A stretch of 64,000 nucleotides of DNA from Symbiodinium natans (lineage: Eukaryota > Sar > Dinophyceae > Suessiales > Symbiodiniaceae). Made by a program: the position numbers and the translations under genes. The notes under the pieces were generated by a model. It was given only the letters and a program-made list of their open reading frames with translations, did not search any database and had not been told where the DNA came from. Positions 54,233 through 63,700 of this stretch are shown in pieces. The stretch covers positions 346,548 through 410,547 of the forward strand of contig CAJNDS010002381.1 in NCBI GenBank assembly GCA_905221605.1. Direction: 5' to 3'. The first letter of the stretch is position 1. The number at the start of each line of letters is the position of its first letter.

Positions 54233-56850
54233 GCCGTGTAGCTGCTTCGGGTGGTTTCATAGTTCTTGAAAACCCAGTCTCCTCATTGACTTTTCAGGAC
54301 CCGCTCATGCAGGCTTGGTTGCAATCGGTCGCCCCGTTCGCGGCCCAGGTGGCCGCTTGCAAGGTTGGTCGTCCTTGGGCAAAGCGCTGGCTCTTTGTGT
54401 CTAACCGGGCCGAGATTTTGGAGATCGCGTCCGTTTGCGATCACGGGCACTCCTCGCATGAGCCCTTGCCACGGGGCCGCTTGGCTGATGGATCCTTTGC
54501 TTCACGCTTGACGGCAGAATACCCTCCGGACTTGGCTCAGTCCCTGGCTTCACTCGCCAGTCGCTTTGTGACCCGCTCTGATCGGGTGGTTCCTCTGGAT
54601 GCATGGCGTTCGGTGCTTCCGGCGGCGCCTGTTTGGACACAGCCGCGTATGCGGGTGGAAGATGGCGGCGGTCTTCGTAGCACGGCGGCCTGGTTGTCTC
54701 CATCCGGCCCTGACTACCTTCGGAGTCTCCGTTTGAACTGGACGCAAAGGCTTTTTGATTCTGGCCTTTGCCTAAAAATTTCAGCTGCTTTGCGGGCAGG
54801 CTGTGATGCAGCTCCCATCTCTCCGGCTGAGCTTGCGCCGTTCTTGGATGATCTGTGCGATTTCCTCGAGGTTCCCACGTCGGAGCGCCCAGCTATCTTG
54901 GAGGTTCCGCAGGGCCAGCCTTTTCGTCTGCATCTCCTGCAACGTCTCCTGGAGTGCTGCCAGGACCCGGAGGCCCGCGTCTGCCCGGACTTGGCTTCCG
55001 GCGTCCGTCTGGAAGTCGATTGCTTGCTCGAACCTTCGGTTCACTGGCCCAAGCGGGATGAGGTGCATCCTCTTTCGGAACTGGTGATCTGCGACGGATC
55101 CTGGAAGTCTGCGTCTGATCATCCCCAAGAGGTCTTGCAGATGCTCGAGGAAGAGCTGGCAGAAGGCTGGATTTCCGAGTACCCCTCGTTGCAGGCCATC
55201 CAGGCCACCTTTCCGCAGGTCGCCTGCGGTAAGTTAGGGTTTGTCCAGGCCGAGGGCCGCTCGGCACGCTTGGTGGTTGATAGTTCGATTAGTGGGGTTA
55301 CGGGCTCTTGCCAGATCCCGAATCACATGCTGAATCCGCGGCTCTGCGACATCGCTGCTTGCGCCCCAGAGCAGGTTCCTTCTGAGCCGTGGGTGGGGGT
55401 CTCTCTGGACGTTCGCAAAGCGCACCGGCGGGTTCTGCTGGCCTGGGCGGATCGCGCTCTCGTCGCTTTTTCGTTTCTGGGACGCTTCTTTATCTCCAAC
55501 AACCTGAATTTTGGAGCCAGGGCATCGGCTTTCTGGTGGGGTCGAATAGCCGGTATGCTCATGCGTCTTTCGCATGCGGTCATACGTCTTCCTCACTTGA
55601 TGTGGGATTATGTCGACGATTTTTTGGCGGCATTCCGCTCTTCTACAGCACCACTCCATGCCAGCCTCTGGCTCGTTCTCTTCATGTCGCTGGGGGTTCC
55701 ACTGAGTTGGAACAAGTGCACCTGGGGCGAGTCGATTCGTTGGATTGGCTGGGATCTTCGCTTCGATGTTTGGACTGCCGAGCTTCCGTGGGAGAAACGT
55801 GCCCGCATCCTTGACCAGCTGCGATCCCTGCTTTCTTGCAAACGCATTCGGGTGCGTGACCTCGAGTCAGCGTTAGGTCGGTTGCTGTGGCTCTCTGGCC
55901 TGCTGGTCTGGATGCGACCTCTTCTCTCACCGGTGTACAAGGTCCTGACCCAGTTGCCATCCACCTCCATTGCGGTGTCACCTGCACTCTGGGATCGGCT
56001 CTTGGCTGCTTGCGACGACGAGTGTGTCATCCGGCAGTCCACTGGCCACGCGTCCCTCCCGAAGTCGGCGCGGGTGATCCGCGTCGCTAACACTTTCGTC
56101 ACGTCCAAGCAGCAGCTCCTGGATACGCCGTTTCGCAAGCACCGCCTCTGGGTTACCGTGCAAGATGCCGATCATCCCTACCGTGTGGTTGATGAGCCGG
56201 CTCGCGAAGCAATCCATGCTTGGGTGATGGCACTCGAAAGTGCACCCCTATCCTGCTCACTGCTGCGCCCGACACCACTTCTGCTCATTGCCGAAGCTGA
56301 CGCATTTGCTGATGCGTCCCTGTGCGGCCTCGGCGGGTACATCTCTTGGCCTTCCGGGAAATGCTCCTGGTTTAGTGTCACCTTGACTGCTGAGGATGTG
56401 GCGCGATTGTGCGATGTCATGCCTGCACCTTTGCAATCGCATATTGCCGCCTTAGAATTGCTGGCTCAGCTTTGTCTCTTGTGGGTCACTCATGCTGCGC
56501 TTCCTGGGTGCCGTACGGCACTAGAGGTGGCGCTGCGCTGCGATAATTCGGCAGCAGAAGCAGCTGCTCACAAAGGGTTGTCGTCTGTTCGTTCCCTTGC
56601 CTGGGTTCTTCGCAGGTTCTATGCGTGCGAGCAAAGCTTCAATATTCGAGCTGCTCCAGAACATATCCCGGGTTACCGCAATGTGCTGGCCGACGAGCTG
56701 AGCCGCCTCGGCACTTCGACTCCTCCTTTGGCGCTGGAAGACCGCTGTGCTCCACCACTCGCAGAGCTGCTGCGTGCCCCCACTCGGCTCCGGCTGGGCC
56801 CTCCGCCTGCATCTGCTCGCTGGCCATCCTACCTCGAGCAGCTTGCGTAG
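54154..56850 (+). CDS. Second half of methyltransferase-like domain, reverse transcriptase and RNase H
   Basis: The frame opens after TGA 54142 and begins with TTG at 54154; the first ATG is 54169. Residues are counted from 54154. The start continues the methyltransferase-like domain: GGLSAQESSL, GGFIVLENPVSSL (about 32-44, like the ENP motif) and RLTAEYPPDLAQSLA (about 118-132). RT follows: RLVVDSSISGVTG (about 370), motif A SLDVRKAHRR (about 417), motif B NFGARASAFWWGR, catalytic YVDD (485-488) and GVPLSWNKCTWGE. RNase H has D in FADASLCGLGGY (about 717), E in AALELLAQL, D in LRCDNSAAEAAA and D in NVLADELSR (about 846). It ends 135 bases before B1. RT and RNase H are intact. The product would copy the element's RNA through the B1-A2-B2 overlap. 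The overlap with the previous frame (54145-54232) fits a -1 shift or a one-base deletion. Confidence 0.88.
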   Translation: MLAQLMVGGLSAQESSLLHDRTREVLSRVAASGGFIVLENPVSSLTFQDPLMQAWLQSVAPFAAQVAACKVGRPWAKRWLFVSNRAEILEIASVCDHGHSSHEPLPRGRLADGSFASRLTAEYPPDLAQSLASLASRFVTRSDRVVPLDAWRSVLPAAPVWTQPRMRVEDGGGLRSTAAWLSPSGPDYLRSLRLNWTQRLFDSGLCLKISAALRAGCDAAPISPAELAPFLDDLCDFLEVPTSERPAILEVPQGQPFRLHLLQRLLECCQDPEARVCPDLASGVRLEVDCLLEPSVHWPKRDEVHPLSELVICDGSWKSASDHPQEVLQMLEEELAEGWISEYPSLQAIQATFPQVACGKLGFVQAEGRSARLVVDSSISGVTGSCQIPNHMLNPRLCDIAACAPEQVPSEPWVGVSLDVRKAHRRVLLAWADRALVAFSFLGRFFISNNLNFGARASAFWWGRIAGMLMRLSHAVIRLPHLMWDYVDDFLAAFRSSTAPLHASLWLVLFMSLGVPLSWNKCTWGESIRWIGWDLRFDVWTAELPWEKRARILDQLRSLLSCKRIRVRDLESALGRLLWLSGLLVWMRPLLSPVYKVLTQLPSTSIAVSPALWDRLLAACDDECVIRQSTGHASLPKSARVIRVANTFVTSKQQLLDTPFRKHRLWVTVQDADHPYRVVDEPAREAIHAWVMALESAPLSCSLLRPTPLLLIAEADAFADASLCGLGGYISWPSGKCSWFSVTLTAEDVARLCDVMPAPLQSHIAALELLAQLCLLWVTHAALPGCRTALEVALRCDNSAAEAAAHKGLSSVRSLAWVLRRFYACEQSFNIRAAPEHIPGYRNVLADELSRLGTSTPPLALEDRCAPPLAELLRAPTRLRLGPPPASARWPSYLEQLA

Positions 56851-56985
56851 TCTGATCCAGATCTTGCGGGTGATTGAAAAGAGTGCCTTTCATTCGGACC
56901 TGGGAGTCCGTGCATTGGGTTTCCCGATTTTTTCCTTCTTCCTTTCTTCGGGGTCTTCCCCTGGCGGGTCGTGAAACGATTTCTT

Positions 56986-57275
56986 TGTCGGTGTGCTTTC
57001 GACCCCGTTTCGGGTTTGGGTTCGACCTTTCGGATTGCCCGGGACCGCTGTTTCGGGCTGTGTCCGTCGTCGATCCCCGTTGCCTTCGGGTCGGCACCGA
57101 TTTGGTTTACTCGCCAGTTCGACTCGTGTTGAATAAAAGGAGTGAAGGATTGATCTTTTCGGGGAACCCATTTTCTACTGATACATTTGGATATTCGTGT
57201 CTGAATGATGGATATCTTTTCCTTATCAGTATTGGGAATCGAGCATGAACGTATACGGACAGTAGGGGTGCAAAC
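56986..57275 (+). repeat. Split direct repeat B1
   Basis: 290 bases beginning TGTCGGTGTGCTTTCGACCC and ending AGTAGGGGTGCAAAC, abutting A2 with no spacer. Apparently identical in length and sequence to B2. Confidence 0.95.
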
Positions 57276-57489
57276 GGACACGGTTTTAAACCAGGGTGTT
57301 TGCCCCCCCCGCCCTGCCCGGCCGGCATGCCTAGCTTTTGTTTTCCTCTTGAGAATTTCTTGCGATGCATGACATGAAGATTTTCTCTTGAGGATTCCAC
57401 ATTTTGCTTGGCATGTTTTCCAATCTTTTTGGTCCGGCAGTTTCTTGCTCGATTGGGACCGGCAGGTCTCGACCTCGCATTTTGTCTTA
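57276..57489 (+). repeat. Split direct repeat A2
   Basis: 214 bases, starting GGACACGGTTTTAAACC directly after B1 and ending CATTTTGTCTTA. The B1/A2 junction (CAAAC|GGACACGG) is what a circularised copy would look like at its joint. Confidence 0.95.
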
Positions 57490-57536
57490 CCCACCACCAT
57501 CCCCTTGCACCTGCCTTGGCGGTTGTGTGTGTGCTC

Positions 57537-57826
57537 TGTCGGTGTGCTTTCGACCCCGTTTCGGGTTTGGGTTCGACCTTTCGGATTGCCCGGGACCGCT
57601 GTTTCGGGCTGTGTCCGTCGTCGATCCCCGTTGCCTTCGGGTCGGCACCGATTTGGTTTACTCGCCAGTTCGACTCGTGTTGAATAAAAGGAGTGAAGGA
57701 TTGATCTTTTCGGGGAACCCATTTTCTACTGATACATTTGGATATTCGTGTCTGAATGATGGATATCTTTTCCTTATCAGTATTGGGAATCGAGCATGAA
57801 CGTATACGGACAGTAGGGGTGCAAAC
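57537..57826 (+). repeat. Split direct repeat B2 (right end)
   Basis: 290 bases matching B1, ending AGTAGGGGTGCAAAC. The following base begins the flank (AGCCCGG). It contains GTTGAATAAAAGG (57680), a possible 3'-processing region. Confidence 0.95.
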
Positions 57827-58145
57827 AGCCCGGTATACCCTGCCAACGCTACAACGTGTCATGCCCTTCATTGTGGACGACAACCAATTCCCTCCGGAAA
57901 AGTACGAGTACTACTTGCGCCTCTTTCATCAGAACGTTGCAGCTCACAAACGAGAAGCTGAGCAAGCAGCTAAGCAAGCCACTTCCAGCCTGGAAAGCGT
58001 CGACGACAAGCAATCCAGCTCCACAAAGACCAAGTCGACATCGGACGCCACTGGCCCCCAGCTGACACGCCCGACACGGAAGCCGCCTTCTCCTCCGAAA
58101 GCGCGGTCCAAGAAGCAGCCGACAACGCACTGGCGACCGAAATAA
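57827..58145 (+). CDS. Partial host frame at the right junction
   Basis: The frame is open from inside B2 (ATG 57756), but host-type sequence begins at 57827 (ARYTLPTLQRVMPFIVDDNQ). A helical charged stretch follows (YYLRLFHQNVAAHKREAEQA), then a Ser/Thr/Lys/Pro-rich basic tail ending KKQPTTHWRPK at TAA. The 5' part is missing. The left flank continues the phase for about 42 codons up to a TGA but has no ATG. It is either an exon or the rest of a gene broken by the insertion. Function is unknown. Confidence 0.4.
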
Positions 58146-58318
58146 GCAATTGACAAGTGAGAGTCGCGGCACTGCCGAGCTCGCTAACACACACTGTGTG
58201 AGGCACCGGAGCGTTCCTCTTTAATTTGGCTCACGCAGCAAGACCGAGGCAACTGATTTTTAAGCCTGGCACATTTCGAAGAAAACGAGTCAAAAAGAGA
58301 GCGAGAGAACACTGACCC

Positions 58319-60235
58319 ATGATCTTAGTAAGACATTTGCTGCCACTCACCTCTGCCTCCTACCTTTCTTTCTCTCTCCTCTTTCTACTTCTCTCCTGCG
58401 ATTACTGTGGCAGATCATGTTCAAAAGTCCGGTCACAGCGGCAGGCACATTCCTCTTCAGCTCTTTTGCAGCCAGCAATGGCCATGGCGGGAGCTGAGCA
58501 ACGCAGCAAGCAATTCCAGCTGCACGAGGAAATGCTGGGCAGGATCACTGCCCTGCACAAAAGCTCCATCGCCAGGGCACTTACGGAGCCTATGGGCCAG
58601 CAAATTGGCCATGGCAACAGTGCGTTCGTGACCACGCTGGCCTACCCGACCCCGGAGGGACATCGACTGGTCGTCAAGCGTGCAAAACAGAATCGGGAGG
58701 CCGAGATGCAAAAAGAAATTCACCGCCTACGGCGTCTCCCGACGATCCCCCTCTTTCAGACCATCCTGCACACTGAAATCGGCGCTGCGGTCATGCTCAC
58801 ATTGTACACAGTTGAGGAAGGCATCAAGCAGCACCTCTACCGGAAAAAAGCCCGAGCAGGATCGACAACCACCTTGCAGACTATCCCCAGCACTGCTGAG
58901 GGGGACAAGGATGAGGCACCAGGACACTGTCCTCCTGCCCGAATCCCCTTTTCAGCATGGAATGAAGACGGCACTCCGGTATACCTGCCAAACCCACTCC
59001 AGGCGGAGGAGCATCAATGGTACGACAAAATGGACCAGAGGCACATGAAAGAGCTCTTCGACACCATCGCTGAGGACATGCAGTGCGCCCTCTCAGTGCT
59101 ACACCAGCACGGCATCATCCATGCGGACATTCACCTGGGCAACATCATGTCGTCGCAGTCAATAAGCCACACCAGCCCACAGTGGGTCCTCATTGACTTG
59201 GGCGACAATGCGGCAGAGGCCCTTTACTCAATACAGGAAGGGTACGGGGCGCAAGTCAGAGGAGGAGACCTTCACCGGCCGCCAAGGGTGGACAAGTCGC
59301 AATACCACATGGGCAAGGGCGACCTCTACCGCCTCTCGCTGACGCTCAGCAAGCAAATCTTCCCGCTTCTCCTCCACTACACTACAGGTCCAGTGGCTAC
59401 CATGGGAGCCGACATACCCACGGGAGCGATCTCCAGTGAAATTGCTGATGACATGCGACGGTGGGTTACCCAGGCAAAGGCGGAGACACCCCCGGCACAC
59501 CCCACCTCCATGTGGCCATCGGGATCCTGGCTGAAAAGCGCTAAGAATCTCATGCTGGTCCTCAAGGTCAGCCTGTGGGACAAGGACGGCAACCCGGTCA
59601 CCTCAACGCTTACGATCCAACCCCCCATGACAGACGCTGAACGTACTCCCCAGGAGTGCCTCAGAAGCAATTTCTACGGCAATGCCAACGGCAGGATGGT
59701 AGAGGAGGCTCAGTCTTCCAAGAACAAGGGCACGGGCAGCTGGGAGCGCACGGCTATTTCCGCCAGATGGACCCTCATGTGTGACCTGAAGACAACCGGC
59801 AAGTCCTACCTGAAGGTCAACCAGACAGTCTACCCGTACAAAATGTACGGGAACAGCAACGGCCGCCTTGTGTTGGAAACGGGCCCACCACCAGCAACGA
59901 CGGCCAGCCCGGTGCCCTCCAATACAGGAGGACAGAAGAGGGTTAGAGACGCTCCAGCCCAATTCGACTACGAGCACTTGTTGATGTCAAGAGGACAAGG
60001 CATCTGGGCTGATCCTCCTCCTCCACCGGCGGACGCGAGCGCAAGCTCACCTCCAGCGCCAGGCACACCAGAACTTGAGCTTCCACCTCTTCCACTACTA
60101 CCGACGCACACCGGCTCCATGATGATGAGCAACGCCGACATGGTCATCCTCAGCACCTGGCTGGCGGCGCTGCCACCTGAACAGCGTCGCATTCTACAAT
60201 GGGCGGTGTTCGCCTACTCGCAGGTGTCGCGCTGA
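58319..60235 (+). CDS. Protein-kinase-fold protein with repeat and Pro-rich tail
   Basis: 638 residues from ATG 58319; the first 40 include a hydrophobic segment (SYLSFSLLFLLLSC), so a membrane anchor is possible. A later ATG at 58478 (MAMAGAEQRS) would give a soluble form. Kinase signatures: glycine loop IGHGNSAFV (about 96-104), LVVKRAK with the ATP-binding Lys (about 119), EMQKEIHRL helix with a conserved-type Glu, catalytic loop HQHGIIHADIHLGNIM with D272 and N277, and metal-binding DLG in VLIDLGD (about 293). The HADIHLGN loop resembles ABC1/LPS-kinase-like and other atypical kinases more than typical Ser/Thr kinases. The C-terminal part has two copies of a YGNANGRMV/YGNSNGRLV motif about 80 residues apart, then a Pro-rich stretch and a final helix. 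No introns. GGACACTGTCC lies inside the coding frame at 58922. The substrate is unknown. Confidence 0.7.
   Translation: MILVRHLLPLTSASYLSFSLLFLLLSCDYCGRSCSKVRSQRQAHSSSALLQPAMAMAGAEQRSKQFQLHEEMLGRITALHKSSIARALTEPMGQQIGHGNSAFVTTLAYPTPEGHRLVVKRAKQNREAEMQKEIHRLRRLPTIPLFQTILHTEIGAAVMLTLYTVEEGIKQHLYRKKARAGSTTTLQTIPSTAEGDKDEAPGHCPPARIPFSAWNEDGTPVYLPNPLQAEEHQWYDKMDQRHMKELFDTIAEDMQCALSVLHQHGIIHADIHLGNIMSSQSISHTSPQWVLIDLGDNAAEALYSIQEGYGAQVRGGDLHRPPRVDKSQYHMGKGDLYRLSLTLSKQIFPLLLHYTTGPVATMGADIPTGAISSEIADDMRRWVTQAKAETPPAHPTSMWPSGSWLKSAKNLMLVLKVSLWDKDGNPVTSTLTIQPPMTDAERTPQECLRSNFYGNANGRMVEEAQSSKNKGTGSWERTAISARWTLMCDLKTTGKSYLKVNQTVYPYKMYGNSNGRLVLETGPPPATTASPVPSNTGGQKRVRDAPAQFDYEHLLMSRGQGIWADPPPPPADASASSPPAPGTPELELPPLPLLPTHTGSMMMSNADMVILSTWLAALPPEQRRILQWAVFAYSQVSR
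58922..58932. repeat. GGACACTGTCC site 2, inside the kinase-like gene
   Basis: Extended to AGGACACTGTCCT. It encodes Gly-His-Cys-Pro within a low-complexity linker of the protein. Confidence 0.9.
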
Positions 60236-60719
60236 GCAGCTCCCAAATTCGTTCGCGCAGGAAAGGGCAAGCACTGCTTAGCCGTTCACGGGACACTGTC
60301 CAGACCAAAGTACAGACTGCACTGCAGCCGTACATCAAGTACCTGTACAGACCAGACAGCTGACCTACCAAGCCGCTGACACAGCTCACGAATCTCACCT
60401 TTCACCTTTTCCCGTAAGAGCATTCATTCCTGCCAACCACGGCAGCACCGGAAGCTAATACTTCAAGGATGCGTAAAAATCTTCCCCACAGCCGCTGAGC
60501 CACAACTGACCAGCTGCCCAGCTCTTCCCCTGCAGGGCCACAAGCTTGCTGCGGACACCCTGCGTGGAGCACATCATAGCCCTCCAGCTCAAAGCACTTA
60601 CGACTAGCTCACATCTCATTTAAGCAACTCTTTGCAACTAATTCACGTAGCGGCACTGCTTCTCCCATAGGATCGCTCTGGACTGAGACAGACTGAGACA
60701 GAGCCTAGCCCGCCCAGCC
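60236..60719. other. Intergenic region between kinase-like and glycosyltransferase-like genes
   Basis: Contains one GGACACTGTCC (60291). Otherwise there is no visible gene, repeat or terminator. The last 40 bases before the ATG carry a duplicated GACTGAGACA (60682-60701). Confidence 0.6.
60291..60301. repeat. GGACACTGTCC site 3, intergenic
   Basis: In context CACGGGACACTGTCCAGACC, 56 bases after the kinase-like gene stop. Confidence 0.9.
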
Positions 60720-63700
60720 ATGGCAGCCGCGCCAAGGGCCCCGTCTCCAACGCCAGTGCTGTGTTTGGTGGACAGCACCTTTCAGCACCTCCTCTACAAC
60801 AACCAGACCAAGTTGCACCAGAGCTATGGCGTGAGGACCCTTGCTTCGGGCTACGCTGTCATATGTCCGGGGGCCACCCTGACCTCGCGCTGCACATGGC
60901 AAGGCAAGACTTGCCCCAGCATCTTGGAAGCCCTGGTGACAGCGGCAGGACAGACCTTGGTAAAATCGGCATATCCGGACGGATCCATCCGACTTCCCAA
61001 GGTCTTCATGATGTCGGAGGGGGACAACAAAGCAGCCTGTGAGGGACTGGCGGCCTTCCTGAACAAGCACCAAAACCATCGGGTTAACATCGGCCTGATA
61101 CCGCTCGAAAGATCCCTCCGACCGGAAAAGCAGGCAAACTACGACTGGATTGGGCAGTATCGCACAGACTTCCAGCTGCGCTCCCACGAGGTCCCGTTCC
61201 ACATCATGGACCTCGACAACGACAACTTCCAGCTCTACACCACCAGATCAGTGCACTTTCGGCCGGAAATAGCGCAGGAGGCAATCTGCCAAGTGGTGGC
61301 AGCGGCCCTCCAAGAAATGGATGCGAAGACGACCCCCCAACCAGGAGCACGCCCCAGCATTCACGTCCTGCTATGCTGCTCCTGGAATACCGTGAAGAAC
61401 ACAGTGCACAAGGAAATGCTGGCCACCCGTGCACTGACTCGGGCAGACACTCTCAGTGCACTGCTTGCTGAGGCGGCCCAACATGCAGGAGAAAGCGCCG
61501 CGATAGTCTACGCGCTAGGCGGCCACTACCTGACAGCTCAACCTCCTCTTCGAGTCTTCCAGACCTACGTGCACGACTCACAACCTGGTCCTCACGAGAT
61601 GATGGAGGAATGCTTCCCAAACATTCCGAGGGAATTCTTTGATGACGCCAAGCAGGTCGAGATCATGAAGGAGCTGTCTGGCATGGTAGGGCACTGCCTT
61701 TACCATTCACTGACCAACGCAGCGCACCGCGCTGACGTCTGGCGGTACACAGAGCACTGGCTCCGTGGAGGGATGTACATTGACATCAAAACGCGCTTTG
61801 TAGTGACGTACCGGACCCTCATTTCCTGCATCATGAATGAGTGGACATCCACGCTCTCAAGGCAGGCACAGCACAAATACGGCTGGATCAACCCAGCCAC
61901 TGGTCCGCCAGACTACTTCCTCACCGCCATCGGAGCAAAGAAAGACCACATCTTCCAGGGTATCTTGCTGGGACGACGCCGCCACCCATTAATGACGTCC
62001 GCACTCCACCACTGCTTAGCCAATGACTTTGTGCGACGCGAGCACACCCCGTCCTACATGACCTTCTGCAAGGTCCTCTTCCAGGTCATCAAGGACGACC
62101 TCGGCCTTGCGTCCACGGACCAGCTGACACCCGGATGGCATCTTTGTCCTCGTCTGGGCCCAATCTACCTTCTGCAAGAAGAGATGAGCACAGAACTCCG
62201 ACAAAACGGTCCACACAGAAATGATGGGCACTTCTTCACAACAAAGACGGGGAAGAGGGTGGCCCTGACTCGATGCTGGCAATGGCGACATGGATGGAAG
62301 AACGACCCGGGCACCCAGCAGGCACAGGAAAATGGCATTCTACGCAACTTGCCTACTGCACTGCAGGAAGGTCAAAAAACCCGTACCCCGGACACTGTCC
62401 AGGGTGACGCGGTATCTGCATCGTCCCAGACACCGATGGCAGCCAATGCGGTGCCTCCAAGTACCCGCCATCTTCAACCAGAGCCCGGAATGCCCACCCA
62501 GGAAGCATCAGTGGTCAAGCCGATGGTGACCCTGATCACAGCCCATGTCACCGAGGCCATGGAGACCAACCTCCTCCAGAAGATCCTACAACAGATCGAG
62601 GCTTTTCCACAATACTACGGCTCCCTCGAACTGCGAGATGTTCAGGCTCTGATCCCGCGTGGCCTCAGTGTCAACCCGGACACCCTCTACCTCCAATGTG
62701 CGTTCTGCAGGAACAAACACGGCAACAACATCTCCTTCTCCAACGACGCGGGCATCAAGCAGCATTTCGCCAGGCAGGGGTGGCGTGCCAACTCAGCTAT
62801 CAAATTCAGCGAAGCCCTGGACCGCAAGACGGAAGCAGAGATCGCTCCGTCTACTCCAGAAGATCAATCACCAGAGGTCCTCCAGAACACTGTTCAGGCA
62901 CAACTCGAGGGCACTGCCCCAGCGGCCTCGTCCAGCAGCAATGCTGGCACTCAGCGTCCTCCCGAGCCAGCAGGACCACCGCCTAGAAGGGATGCCACAG
63001 CAAATCCTGACCGTCCTCGAACAGCAACGACGCCACCACCAGAACCTCAAGCTATGCCGACCACTGCTCCACCGGATCCTCCTCAGGTCCTTCCTCCAGT
63101 TGAACAAGAACGGCCGTACGAATCAGCAGGAGTGCCTCCCCCTCCATCACAGCGGCCACTCACCATGCAGGAGCAATGCAGCGATCAGGGCTTCCAAGAA
63201 TGGGTCAAGACGGCCAGCGAGGTCCAGGTCATCACGAATCCTCAGGTGATGGGCCTTTTGACGGCAGGGGAATGGGCTAACATCTGGCAACGCCGACTAG
63301 AGATCTTGCGTGAACCTCCCAGAGTCTTGCAGAGTCTGCTCCGCGCACAGACAGCAACGGGGCTCACATGGCAGGTTCTTATGACTGCCAAAGTTACCAT
63401 CGGGCCTACAGGAGCGGTCACAATTTCTACCCTCCGCGAAGGACACTGGGTAGAGCTGGACTCACCGACCCGCTGGATCGGTGGGCTTCACGCCATCATC
63501 AAGGCAGCGGTTCAGGAAGGCTTCAAAATTCACACGGACCAAGATGCTGAAGACTACACCATATTCGCGGCTACCTTCTCCACCATCTACGACCTCACCT
63601 CAAAGCGAGTTAATGGGACGGCAAAGGTCTCCTACCACATCAAGCAGGGACCACAGCGAGAAGCTCAATTCACCATCAAGCACAACGACTGGACGAAAAA

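Larger units (their letters stand above)
46520..57826 (+). mobile_element. Tyrosine-recombinase retroelement with split direct repeats (Ngaro/PAT/VIPER-like)
   Basis: The 11.3-kb unit reads A1 (46520-46734), coding region, B1 (56986-57275), A2 (57276-57489), spacer of 47 bases, B2 (57537-57826). This A1-B1-A2-B2 layout is known from PAT, Ngaro and VIPER elements of the DIRS order, which integrate through a tyrosine recombinase and make no target duplication. The encoded recombinase, YVDD-type RT and DIRS-type RNase H agree. There is no integrase or protease. Coding DNA is GC-rich. The A and B repeats are nearly identical between copies, which implies recent insertion. Odd features: recombinase upstream of RT, methyltransferase-like domain in front of RT rather than behind RNase H, and an added oxygenase-like domain. 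Confidence 0.9.

Noticed and set aside
56639-57883. Long minus-strand frames across the 3' end of the retroelement and B1/A2/B2
   Set aside because: The same peptide appears twice only because B1 and B2 are repeated; no motif, and antisense to RNase H.
58215-58235. AATTTGGCTCACG near 58.2 kb as another spliced-leader relic
   Set aside because: Only nine consecutive bases match and the terminal CAAG is not preserved.
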